Source: Euphorbia lathyris (Eukaryota > Streptophyta > Magnoliopsida > Malpighiales > Euphorbiaceae). From it: a stretch of DNA of 64,000 nucleotides. The stretch covers positions 42,503,501 through 42,567,500 of the forward strand of contig NC_088918.1 in assembly GCF_963576675.1 (NCBI RefSeq), read 5' to 3'. Under the pieces are notes generated by a model. That model searched no databases and was not told where the DNA came from. It worked only from the letters and a program-made list of their open reading frames with translations. Within the stretch, counting starts at the first letter, position 1. Every line of letters begins with the position of its first letter. The position numbers and the translations under genes are program-made. This document shows, piece after piece, positions 12,278 to 22,556 of the stretch.

Positions 12278-12369
12278 TTAGACATCATCAAGCCATTTAA
12301 TTAACAACACAAACATAACCATTAGACATCATCAAGCCATTTAATTAACAACACAAACATAACCATTAG
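12278..12369. repeat. Perfect 44-bp tandem duplication
   Basis: The unit beginning TTAGACATCATCAAGCC occurs at 12278-12321 and again, base for base, at 12322-12365. It sits just downstream of the GRF gene's stop codon. Confidence 0.9.
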
Positions 12370-12429
12370 AATCCATATATGTCAACAGAACAACAATATG
12401 TGTTTACATTAAAACAACACTAACCAAAA

Positions 12430-12940
12430 TCAACCTATAACACAAAGCATACACATAGCAACTATTACAACAATCAGAATCCCTATCCATTTGCATATCC
12501 CTCCCCTGTTTCTTTTCATGTTAATCACCACCTCTGTATTCTCTGGCAACTCTACTTCACAACAGCTTTCCCTTTTTAAATCACGTCTCAATCTGATACC
12601 TTCTTTTTCAATCCTGTCCAGCTTCCTCAATAATCCAAGAATTATAGATTTTGCCCTTCCATCCATAACTGGGTCCATCCACTCGAAGAAGTTGCAGGCA
12701 TTAGGTTTCTATTTTAGATAGAGGAAAAAGAAAGAAGAAGATGAAGGCAACATATACAGATAAAAAAAACAGAAATCTAACAGTGAAGAGATCAGTTCTT
12801 ACCTCGAAATTTACACAGTTGAAGTATCTTCTACCCGGATTTGAATCGCTCCATGAAGTTTTCAGAGGAGCTTCGATTCCACAGTGGCATATCCTTCCGC
12901 TACCAAATCGATGATGATTATGCGTGGTTGAAGGCATCAC
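12430..12940 (-). CDS. GRF-type zinc-finger protein with C-terminal membrane segment
   Basis: Two exons are proposed: 12940-12803 and 12708-12430, with a 94-bp intron that has GT and AG at the right places and keeps the frame, giving 138 residues. Residues about 18-57 hold a GRF zinc finger: CHCG, then LKTSWSDSNPGRRYFNC, then ACNFFEW across the splice junction. Residues about 70-90 are charged and may form a short coiled coil, and the last 20 residues (WIGILIVVIVAMCMLCVIG) form a hydrophobic membrane anchor. Small proteins with GRF finger, coiled coil and tail anchor are common in plants, often inside MULEs. It converges on the transposase remnant, recalling the two-gene layout of MuDR, although no homology with mudrB is seen. 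Confidence 0.7.
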
Positions 12941-13375
12941 GTGTGTTGATATCGATTAGGGTTTTTGAAGGTCTAGGTTTTTGAAGCTCAGAGACGTCGG
13001 ATAAGGAAGAAGAAAAGAAAAACGATGACAGGAGAGAGAGAACGAAAGAGAAGAGAGAGAGATCGTGAGACAGGAGAGAGGAGGAGGATGATAAATGGGT
13101 AAATGAGCCAGAAGTTATTTAGGAGGGAAAACCAAAGAGGGGGCAAATTAGTCTTTACACAAACATGGGGCCCACGTTTTTTTATTCAGGATTCGAAATA
13201 TGGGTGACGTGGCGCGTTGACTGGCGTTGACCGGTCATTTTCACCGGCCGTACACCACATTGGGAGGTCACACCTAAGTTGGTACATATTAGTGAGACAA
13301 AATGAAGTTGGTACACCAAAGTGTGATTTAGGGTAAAGGTTGTACACCATGTGTGAAATTTACCCGCATATTTTT

Positions 13376-13960
13376 TAGAACATACGTTATGTTTTTTTAG
13401 AAAATGTGTTATGTTTTTTCGAACATGAGTTATAAATTATTATAGAACAAATGAAAAACCGATCCACATATCTACTGATTTTTTTAGAACATTGTACTTA
13501 ATTTTTGGAACACAAACTATAAACTTTAGAACATACGTTATGTTTTTTAGAACATGCGCTACGTTTTTTCGAACATGAGTTATAAATTATATTATAGAAC
13601 AAACACGAACTATGAAGTTTAGAACGTACGACATATTTTTTAGAACATACGTTATGTTTTTTTAGAACATGTGATGTTTTTTCGAACATGAGTTATAAAT
13701 TATATTATAGAACAAATGAAAAAACGATCCAGATATCTACTGATTTTTTTATAACATTATACTTAATTTTTGGAACACAAACTATAAACTTTAGAACATA
13801 TGTTATGTTTTTTAGAACATGCGTTACGTTTTTTCGAACATGAGTTATAAATTATATTATAGAAGAAATGCAAAAATGATCGAGATATTTACTGATTTTT
13901 TTAAACATTATATTTAATTTTTAGAACACAAATTATAAAGTTTAAAAATATGTAATATTA
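13376..13960. repeat. Subterminal tandem repeats, right arm
   Basis: Two to three copies of a unit of about 190-240 bp contain AGAACATACGTTATG, TCGAACATGAGTTATAAATT and CGATCCAGATATCTACTGATTTTTT. Copies decay towards the right. They belong to the outer TIR element, not the MULE. Confidence 0.75.
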
Positions 13961-14384
13961 TTTAGAACATCGTACTTAACATTTTAAAACATAAATTACA
14001 AAAAATATAGAGGAATTAAATAAACAAAAAATTGGAGCATGTTTTTGGATTTTTTGTTCTATTAATAATTCATTATTATGCACATTTTTTTCTATTAATA
14101 ATTTCTTATTATGCAAATTTAATCGATATTAATAAGTGCATGTGTCAAATATTAAACAATAGAAGCTACATGGACAATGGTATAATAAGCAATGCGCTCC
14201 ACAATGAACAAGAAAAGCAATTGTTTTAATGGTAAGTAGCATGAAGTATAAGTGAAGTGGCCAGGGTTCAAATCTTACTAGCAACATTTTGTTTTTATTG
14301 ATTTTTATACTCAAAGCGACGTAGTTTTGAGCGTTCTCACCGTAAGGAAGTGTCCTCACCTAAAAAAGGGTTCTCACAAGAGCT

Positions 14385-14417
<33 letters not shown>

Positions 14418-14419
<2 letters not shown>

Positions 14420-15356
14420 TCAATCTTGTTTCTTTTCTTCCTACCAGTAGCAAAAGAATGGAAAAAGTTGGTATTAGAATCCCCATCTTTAAGCCAATGG
14501 ACCTTTGCCCTCTACTTCCAATACGTTTCCATAGCAGCAAGAATATCAAAATACATGCTTTGTTTAGCGCAGAATTCTTCCATGCCACCACCGTTTCTAC
14601 GGTTTCTCGGATTTGATAGATTATGCTTTACTTCCTTCAAATCATGGAAAATCTGCCCAATATAATTATTTCCCCAATTAAAAAGCGTCTTGCTACATTC
14701 TTCAATTTTAACATGCAGCTCCGAGGTAGCAAACTCCAACTAAATATTTTCCATGATTTCACGACACATATGTTCACGAAGCCACAACTTCTCAAATCTA
14801 AACTTCTTAGTCCAAATCTTTCTTGTATTTTATTGTAAGGATAAAAGAAGTGGAAGATGATTGGACGAAGTAAGATTAAGAACACAAACCTGAGCTTGAG
14901 GAAAGAAACCCAACCAGTCAGGATTCGCCATAGCCTTATCCAACCTTTCCTCCACCCAATGATCGCTACCATGCCCCCTCTCCCAAGTGAAAGGGTGACC
15001 TACAAAACCCAAATCCATAAGCTGACAGTTAGAAATTGCTTGTTGGAACCCTCTGAGAAGCCATTGCGGTTGAGGAACATTTCCCCTCTTTTCATCGTTC
15101 GAAATGATATCGTTATAGTCTCTTATACAGCACCAAAGGAGGTTAGAAGACGAAGACAACATCCTTAGAAGATTCCAAAAATCAAATTGCTTTGATCTTT
15201 CAGGGAAACCGTAGTAGCCTGTAAATCTCCATGTTTGTTTCACACAAAGGTGTATCTCTGCATCAATAAAATTGTGGCTGGAATCCCTAATATCCACCAT
15301 CCCCTCTTCAAACCAAATAAGGGTCAGGCCCTCACTTCTACCAACACAGTCCACAC
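14418..15356 (-). pseudogene. L1 LINE fragment, endonuclease region
   Basis: Read on the minus strand from 15356, an open stretch to 14830 encodes most of an L1-type apurinic endonuclease: DCVGRSEGL, RFTGYYGFPE, GHPFTWERG, ERLDKAMANPDW and a degenerate SSNHLPLL box (normally with SDH). The linker region follows with stops and frameshifts, ending in VHWLKDGDSNTNFFH and KKRNKI at the (TA)n tract at 14417. The endonuclease start and all of reverse transcriptase are missing. GDFN, which carries a catalytic Asp, has become DYND. The right border at 15356 is abrupt. Confidence 0.75.
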
Positions 15357-15649
15357 ATAAAATTTAAACACTTTAATTCATAGTTATTTAGGATCCGGCT
15401 AACACTACTCTATAGTTTTTTTAAAGCTCTATGGTTAAAATTTAAAATTGTACAATTTCATACATTTTGAAAAAAAAATGAACTTTCGCTTAGACTTTAT
15501 CTCTACTTTTATTATATAATATAACTGTGAAAATTTATTAATTTTCTTCCATCGCCAACAAATGTTAAGCAAAGTAATTCTATGAAGGGGAATTTTTTAT
15601 TTTCTTACATTTTCATGTGAGTGTTCAATTATTTTTAGAATAAAGGGAA

Positions 15650-16668
15650 ATTTATCTTTTAATTTAGTTGAAATCAATCTTTGGGTATCAACTCATTCTT
15701 AAAGTTGGCGTGAATGATCAAATTAACCCATGATCAAATCTTTGGATATATTTTTAATACCCGAACTTTATCATTTTTATATTTTAATGTCTGAAATCTA
15801 TTTTTATACTTAAAAGGCATTGAAACCACACTAATAAAGGAAATCTCTAAAAATACATCGAAATAGGAGTATGGACCACGAATAATTAATTTTGATAGAA
15901 ACTTTATGCAAAAACCACACCAAACCCCTTAAAATAGTATTAGTGCATCAATATTATACAATGGCGCACAACCCTTTTAAAATCATGAATGTTGTATGAA
16001 GTTTATTCTTTTACATTTTTTTAATAATTTTTTTCCAAATTTTTTTGTTAATGAAATAATAATATTATGTAATAATATATGACAAAAATAAAATTCAGAT
16101 ATATTTTATTTATAAAGTGAACATACCCAATTTTTAGATAGGAATTAATTGAATTTAGAATTTTAATTCTATTAAAAAAATTATATATTTTTTTGCTAAT
16201 AAAATAATTAGATTCAGTGATAAAATGTGAAAAAATAAATAGAGGTCAAAGTCGCACTAATAACGAAAATGTCTAAAAATCTCTCGAAATAGGAGTATGG
16301 GTCATGAACAATTAATTCTAGTAGAAACTCTCCCAAACAGAGGTAAAAAATCATTAAAACCCTCAAAATAGTATTACTGCATTGATATATGCATTGACGC
16401 ATAAATTAATGCACCGACACCAAAACAAAATATAGCTACACAAAATATAATAGTTTTTAAGTATAAAAATAGATTCCAGATATTAAAATGTAAGCATGAT
16501 AAAATTTGGGTATCAAAAATATATTATACTTTTAGTGTTGATTTGATCATGGGTTAATTTGATCATTCACACCAACCTTAAAAACTGAGTTGATACCCAA
16601 AATTGATTTGGACTAAATTGACCTTTTATGCCAACTTTAAGGATCAATTTGACCATTTATTCGTTATT
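15650..16668. mobile_element. Non-autonomous TIR element of about 1 kb
   Basis: The left arm (GGGTATCAACTCA, then AATGATCAAATTAACCCATG, then TTTTAATGTCTGAAATCTAT) returns inverted at 16445-16620. Between them, CGAAATAGGAGTATGG with its flanks occurs twice as a direct repeat (about 15858 and 16283), each followed by AACAATTAATT-like and AAATAGTATTA segments. No transposase. TSDs were not resolved. 15357-15650 to its left is AT-rich with nothing recognisable. Confidence 0.6.
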
Positions 16669-17237
16669 TTTAAGAGTAAATAACTTAGAGTATTCTGAGT
16701 ACACTCTCTAGGGTAAATTACATATGTGGTGTATAACCTTTACCTGTTATCACACTTTGGTGTACAACTTTTAATTTTGCACACTAAAGTGTACAAACTT
16801 CAGGTGACCTCCCACTAAAGTGTACAGCCGGTTTTAATAACCGGTCAACACAAGTCAACGTTGACACATCAGCAATTTGACTATTTTAAAAGTCAAAAAT
16901 TGACACATTATTATAAAATTACTAAAATAGCTTTGGCACCTTCCTTTGCAACTCCTCTCTCACTCTTTTCCTTTCTCTCTCTAGATTCTCTCTCCTTAAC
17001 TCATCTGTCTCACTCTAGATTCTCTCCCACTCTTGTCCACTAGATCTCACCAATAATGCCCTTGAAGACAAAAGTGTTACTCCATCCTGTCGTATAATCG
17101 GCGTTCACAGATATGTCCTACGAGAGTTCAAATTTCAGTGTTGTCAATCGGTGGAGAATCGAATCACAGGATGGTGATGGAAAAAGGCCCATGCTTTGCT
17201 GATGTTCAAGATGAGGACGAGCGCGATGAAGAACTAA

Positions 17238-17530
17238 AAGAGGTGATCGAATCACCTCCACCTCTCAAGGTCGGCGAGGAGAGAGAGCTCAATAACTCTG
17301 GTCTAAGAAAGAAGCTCTCAAGCGTGGCGACTGGGAAACCCCTAAGTTCAATGATGAAATCACTGGTACATTGCTATTTACAAATTTTCTTCGTCTTTTG
17401 ATCAAAAGGGAAATTTTGAGTTGATTTAATGCAATTCACTATGTCGGGACATTGTTTGATGGTACAAAGTTTGATTCTACAAGAGATACTGATGAACCTG
17501 TAACTCTTAAAGTCAGGAAAAGCATACACT
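17238..17530 (+). pseudogene. Captured FKBP-type prolyl isomerase fragment (FKBP-TPR class)
   Basis: A segment encoding VIESPPPLKVGEEREL and GLRKKL runs to 17319. A frameshift leads into GDWETPKFNDEIT, ending at a splice donor (ACTG|GTACATT, 17365/17366). After 69 bp the next exon resumes in phase at 17435 with HYVGTLFDGTKFDSTRD and TDEPVTLKV. These match the first FKBP domain of the plant multi-FKBP/TPR immunophilins (ROF1/FKBP62-like and 70-kDa isomerases), which act as Hsp90 co-chaperones and isomerise prolyl bonds. The acceptor AG is now AA. Keeping the host intron means the capture was at DNA level. The TPR part and remaining FKBP domains are absent. Confidence 0.75.
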
Positions 17531-17590
17531 ATAAATCCATCAATGTCAGAGTTTGTTTTTCCATTCATCATAACCAGAATTTATCTGGGG

Positions 17591-17820
17591 TCTTCTCGTC
17601 TTCTATTTGCTCTTTTCATCTTCGTGTTTGACACTAAATCAGTTGTTTGGTTTATATTTGGAGCCGCAGATATTCGTAATCTATGTATTGAGCAAGAGAG
17701 ATAAATCTTACTCAAAATCAAACAAGACCTAGTAGATGAATTCGATCATCTTTCTTCTTGGCGACAAGATGATGAAGATTGTTGCAATTAGAGAGAAATT
17801 ATCTGCAACAACACTCCTTA
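17591..17820 (+). pseudogene. Captured LRR receptor-like protein N-terminus
   Basis: One frame gives a hydrophobic signal-peptide-like run (LLFALFIFVF, 17600-17630) and then CIEQER, a stop, ILLKIKQDL, DEFDHLSSW and DEDCCN followed by a second stop. This is the N-terminal cap (LRRNT) of plant LRR receptor-like proteins and kinases, where CIE.ER..LL.FK.DL and DCC.W are standard. No leucine-rich repeats follow. Such proteins sense ligands at the plasma membrane; this piece cannot. It lies about 60 bp after the FKBP exon in the same Pack-MULE. Confidence 0.7.
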
Positions 17821-18004
17821 CACTATATCTTCATTTCATGGAGCATGGGAGTGATTACACATCTTTGAGAGCTAAAATTAATTTCTTGCCCCTCCATTTT
17901 CCAAGAAATACAATCCATAAAACCAGATTAATTTAATTTAATTCATTAAAATCATAAACAACTAATTACTTAAATTAATCATCCTTTAAAGCAGTTCATC
18001 CTTA

Positions 18005-18075
18005 CCTGGGTAAATTGCAAGAAAATGGATGCCATCTGCCATCAAATCCTTAAACTTGGTCAAGGTAGCTTTCTT
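18005..18075 (-). other. Possible third captured exon
   Basis: On the minus strand, codons for TKFKDLMADGIHFLAIYPG end directly before a donor-like GTAAGG (18009). The piece looks coding and lies inside the Pack-MULE, but its parent gene is not recognised. Confidence 0.3.
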
Positions 18076-18629
18076 ATTTATCCCTTTTATCTTCTGTTTT
18101 CTTTTTCCTAATTTCTTTGATGATTTCGATATTTTTGGATTCTTTAGGTCAAAGTGGTTTCTGGGTTGGATAATGCGATAATTACATGAAAAAGGGGAAA
18201 TGTGCAGTATTCACCATTCCCCCAACTCATATTTAAGAGAGAGTTAAAGAAACTCAGATGATTTTAGAGAGGGAAAGGGAGAGAGAAGTTGCAGAAAAAA
18301 TGAAAAATGGTGAAGAGAGAGAGGAGAGAGGTTTTAGAGAGATAATGTTGGACAAAAAAAATATAGGAGAGAGAATTGAAAAATTCTTTTTGTTAAGGAT
18401 ATAAAAGCAACTTAATAATATATGGGGACCACTTTTAATTTTTAAGGAGTGAAAATTGATGAGGTGTCATGTTGACCAAGTGGTTAACAGGGTTGACCAG
18501 TAACAAAAACCGGGTGTACACTTTAGTGGGAGGTCACTTGAAGTTTGTACACTTTAGTGTGTAAAATTATAGGTAGTGTGATAACAGGTAAAGGTTGTAC
18601 ACCACGTATGTAATTTACCCACACTCTCT

Positions 18630-20182
18630 CCAATAATATAAATAATTGATTGTCAACTATTTCAGAGTATTAAAATACATGCCATCTTCAACAATACTCC
18701 TCATACGTAATCCTTATTATTTGTTTATCATTAAAATTATTCTGTAGTGTTATATTTACCAACTAATCAAATGCTCGTGCGATGCACGTGCTATGAAATT
18801 TGTTTATCATTTTTAGAAAACAATAAATAATTAGATACATTTTATAATTTAATTAGGTCACTATGTTGCACAATATATACAATACTTCATATATATTGTA
18901 GTTTTTGAAATAATATATATTTATTTTTAGTTAATAAAATTTTAAATTGTACAAATTAATTTTTTTAAAATTTTTTATTTAACATAAATGGATAATACAT
19001 TTAATAATGTATAAATGTTGGTCCCTTATAAGATTAGATTAGTTTCAAAGGGGTGAATGAAACTATTGGTTAATTTTAACCTTTTATTAATTTCTCATTT
19101 GGCGTTTAATGGTTTAACACAAAGGCAAGCTTCGGAGTCAGAGGCAAGTTCAGTTTACTGAGTTAGCCAGTCTACTAAGCTTGATTCCGCTTCTAATGAA
19201 TGCGCTCAGAGGACATCTCGTTTTATTAGAGCTTCTGAATTTTCAAGATTAGTAGTTTAAATGACGCACAATGTTTGGAGCTTATGAGTGAGATAAATAA
19301 GTTAGAGCAAGCAATATAATAAGAGGTGATAAAGACAGAGTTAAGAAATATGTTACTCAACAAATTTATACTGGTTTGGCCTCTCACCTATGTCCAGTCC
19401 TCATAATACCTTTTTCTGAGCTTTAATCCACTAAAGCACTCTTTAACGGGTATAGCACAAACCTTTATACAATAGACAGAGCTCATGTAAAGTACATTCC
19501 TTTACACTCACACTCAACTATCTATTTCTCTAGCTATTTGCCTATAACCAAAACAAACAACAAAGCTTATGATTTACAAATATAAAATTGATTCTAATGT
19601 AGAACACATTTGTAGTACTATCTCTCTATTGGATTTACACAAATATAAAGTTAAATGTGTATTGCAATATTGCTCTAGTTTTCACTTGAAGACTATTATC
19701 TCTTTTCAGCATTTTTTTCGTTAGTGTGAAATGAGCATGGTCTTGGCTTTTATAATAGAAGCTTTAGAAAGGATCCGTTTGAATTTCAAACTAGTCGTTT
19801 GGAGTAAATGGCTTATGTCGATGTCTACTTCTGACTTTTGTGCCACTTATCCAAAAGGTTACCATTTTCACAGTTTGGGCTCTATCTTTTAAGCCACACA
19901 TTCTTCTGACTTTGGCGTTGCAGGCTTGTAGTCTGCATTCTTTCCATTTTTGGATAATACATAGAGATGTTAGGGGGGACATGGCTTATGTAGCTTGTCC
20001 TTTTCTGCTAATTTAGGAATGGCGTGATTTGACACAATGTCAACGCCTTCTTTGTTCCGCTTCTAGTTTCTGGGCTTCCAGATTCTTGGCCAGAATTAAG
20101 GCTTGGACCTTTAATCATTCTAAGGCCTTTTTGATTTAATGCTTAAGTTATAATCAACATTTAACAATCTCATTACTCAAAC
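18630..20182. other. AT-rich spacer with an LTR-like relic
   Basis: No gene is visible. At 18769-18800 a CTCGTGCGATGCACGTG motif resembles the hairpin near Helitron 3' ends, but without a clear CTAG terminus. At about 19350-19520 a stretch (ATACTGGTTTGGCC, then CTAAAGCACTC) resembles the interior of a plant LTR; no borders are visible. The rest is low-complexity AT. Confidence 0.35.
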
Positions 20183-20185
20183 TAA

Positions 20186-21357
20186 GGTGTTGTTTGATAA
20201 AACTGAAAATTAAGTGCTGAAAAATTAAGTACTGAATTTTAAGTGCTGAATATTATAAGAGCTGAAAGTATTAAATTATAAAACCGTTTGGTCTACACTG
20301 AAAATTAAGTGCTGAGTATAATTAATCTGTTTGATAATTACCATACGAAAAAGTAAAAAACTATGAATAAGACAATTTTATCCTTTTCAATAGTTTCAAT
20401 TAGGGATAAAGTGCAAAAATACCCCTAATGTTTACACTTAGGAGTAATTTTACCTCTAACATCTAAAATGGTGCAATTTTACCCTTAACATTGGCAGACA
20501 AGAACAATTTTACCCCAAACATTGACAAATTGGGTCAACTGGAGAAATTATTCATCAAATTGTCTTCTCGGTTTTGAATCTTGTTATCTAGACTTCACAT
20601 GTGCGTCATTTTATCACTCATTAGTAACTGATCACAAACATATGATTAAACGTGAAAAAATTGAAAAATTATATTGTACTTTGTACGAGTTGGACAAAAA
20701 AAATTCAAATATTTCTCCGAATTTAAAAAATATTAATCTCCAATTCTATTATTAAATCACAAAAAAAAAATGAAATTTTTTTTTTAGAATCAACTTAAGT
20801 GCAATTGGTGCAGAATAATGAACAAAATATCTGTGTTTCATAATAATGTCTGAAATTGACTCAGCGTTTGGCTACCAACGTTAGGGGTAAAATTGCATCA
20901 TTTTAGACGTTAAAGTTAAAATTGCTCATTCCTGTAAACATTAGAGGTATTTTTACATCTTATCCCTTTCGATTAATTCAAAGGAAACAAATATAACCCA
21001 TGGAAAAGAGAAAAGTTAACATAGAAGAAAAAAAAATTGCAAAGTAAAAAAAACAACAACGATGCTTTTATAATTAATCCTTGTTTGGAAAATGAAGAAC
21101 ACGTTGATGCATAATCCACAAAATCTTCTAGCAATTAAAAGGATATAAAAGTCAAATAAAATGAAAATAATTAAAAACTCTCACTTACGATATTAAGTGG
21201 TAGAAATAAGTCAAAAAATTCTACTTATCCAATTAAGTGAAATATTAACTTAATTGAATAAATTAAGTACTTAATATAAATATTTATCAAACACACTTAT
21301 ATCAAATAAGTCGTTAACATATTAATTTAAGTAGTTTTTTTATTATCAAACATGGCC
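20186..21357. mobile_element. Tourist-like (PIF/Harbinger-type) element with nested MITE
   Basis: The ends are GGTGTTGTTTGATAA and TTATCAAACATGGCC, with the 3-bp TSD TAA at 20183-20185 and 21358-21360. TAAGTGCTGAA-type motifs recur through the left arm and ATTAAGTG through the right. The same family occurs at 44258 and 50237. A second MITE (20403-20966) lies inside. Confidence 0.8.
20403..20966. mobile_element. MULE-type MITE nested in the Tourist-like element
   Basis: The termini GGGATAAAGTGCAAAAATAC and, inverted, GTATTTTTACATCTTATCCC enclose about 560 bp. The flanks TTTCAATTA (20394-20402) and TTTCGATTA (20967-20975) form a 9-bp TSD with one mismatch. No coding sequence. A related right end is seen at 63710-63840. 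Confidence 0.75.
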
Positions 21358-21360
21358 TAA

Positions 21361-22499
21361 TTTAATTCTGAAATTAAATATTTTGAGAATCTAATTTCCT
21401 TAGTAATTATTTTTATCATAATAATAAAAAAAAACTCATGGAAGTTGTGTTTCAGCACATTATTATATATTCATTTTTTTATAATATAATTATCAATGTC
21501 ATCAAATTTTAACATTTTAACTATCATCAATTTTTATAATCTAATTTCTAAAAAAAAGTAACGGTAAATTTACCATTAGTTGAAAAACAAAATAATAATT
21601 TTATTAAATTAAAGGACATAAATAATAAAATTAGAATAAATTTAATATACTAAACTTTTGGATGAACTATGAACGAAAAAAGAAGATTTTTTCGTAATCC
21701 ACAATCGTCTTTGATGATACAATAGAAGTGTGAGCCAAACTCTAAACGTGTGTGTCGAATTATCACCAAAAACCAAGAAATATGACGAATAAAAGAAATA
21801 TGACTAATATATATTGATTTACTTGTTACAATATATTTTAGGACACAATTACTTTTCACTAATTTACTTATACTATTGAGTTAATTACATATAAGAGTTA
21901 ATTACATAACAACTTGTATCGATCAATTTTTTTATGGTGAGTATTTTTACAAAATCAAAATGAAAATTATAATTTAGTAGGACAACAATTTATAAGAAGA
22001 TCCGAATATTTATGGACCACCGCAAAACGTTATGGACCACCGCAAATCATTTCTTATCCTTAAAAATAATATATATTTTTTTGGGCTTGTATGGAATGAG
22101 CTCGGTATTCGAGTTTTATGACGTGATTTAATAAAAAATAATTTTTTTTTGTAATATAACATATTGAGTTAATTACATAACAACTTGTACCGATCAAATT
22201 TTTTATGCTGAATATTTTTACAAATTAAAAATGAAAATTATAATCTAGTAGGATAATAAATCATAAAAAGGCTCAAATGTTTATGGACCGGCCCTGAACA
22301 TAAGCCATGAGTGTGATCACCTAGGACTTGAGCCAAAATGGTCTCAAATTATTTTTTACTGTATATAGTAATTTTTTTAAATGACCAAATAATATGATAT
22401 TTTAGATCTAAAATATGTCCAAATTTCTATTTTAAACTTTTAAGTACATTTTTTTTATTAAGGGCCTTTATCTCTTTTTTGATCTAGGACCATAAAAAA
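21361..22499. other. AT-rich spacer with a duplicated block of about 135 bp
   Basis: GAGTTAATTACATAACAACTTGTA and roughly 110 following bases, ending TTTATGGACC, occur at about 21895-22020 and again at 22155-22288 with some 10% divergence. A GGACCGRCCCTG motif also appears twice in the same direction (22286 and 22504). No gene. Confidence 0.6.
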
Positions 22500-22556
22500 A
22501 TCAGGACCGACCCTGTCTAGGGCCTCTAAAATACTGGACCCGTCCCTGAGTGAGCA

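Larger units (their letters stand above)
9799..13365. mobile_element. MULE with about 270-bp terminal inverted repeats
   Basis: Both ends read GGGTAAATTTCACACATGG inward, and the inverted repeats extend about 270 bp (9799-10070 and 13093-13365) with very few differences, indicating a fairly recent copy. The flanks duplicate GCATATTTTT (9789-9798 and 13366-13375), a 9-10 bp TSD as expected for Mutator-like elements. Inside, a transposase remnant (+) faces a GRF zinc-finger gene (-). The catalytic part of the transposase is missing, so the element would need help in trans. Confidence 0.9.
9107..14386. mobile_element. TIR DNA transposon in a (TA)n tract, split by a MULE
   Basis: The left terminus (gtgagaacc, then ggtgaggacacttcc, then ggtgagaac) reappears inverted at the right end (14300-14380). 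Inverted similarity runs inwards for several hundred bases, including a shared ATTATTAATAGAAAAAA stretch. (TA)n runs flank both ends (9080-9106 and 14387-14417). Subterminal tandem repeats built on AACATACGTTATGTTTTTT follow on both sides. Removing the inner MULE leaves an element of about 1.7 kb with no transposase, so it is non-autonomous. The superfamily is not clear from the ends. Confidence 0.65.
16710..18620. mobile_element. Pack-MULE carrying host gene fragments
   Basis: The termini are GGGTAAATTACATATGTGG and its inverted counterpart at 18620, with inverted repeats of about 145 bp sharing CACTTTAGTG and TGGGAGGTCAC motifs. Flanks duplicate ACACTCTCT (16701-16709 and 18621-18629), a 9-bp TSD. 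The ends resemble those of the MULE at 9799 but are distinct in sequence. No transposase is present. The interior holds pieces of an FKBP immunophilin gene and of an LRR receptor-like protein gene, so it meets the definition of a Pack-MULE. Confidence 0.85.

Noticed and set aside
14337..14616. Frames containing runs of Ile-Tyr
   Set aside because: Translation of the (TA)n microsatellite.
17736..17936. 66-codon frame starting at 17736
   Set aside because: Out of frame with the LRRNT codons it overlaps, which have the recognisable motif.
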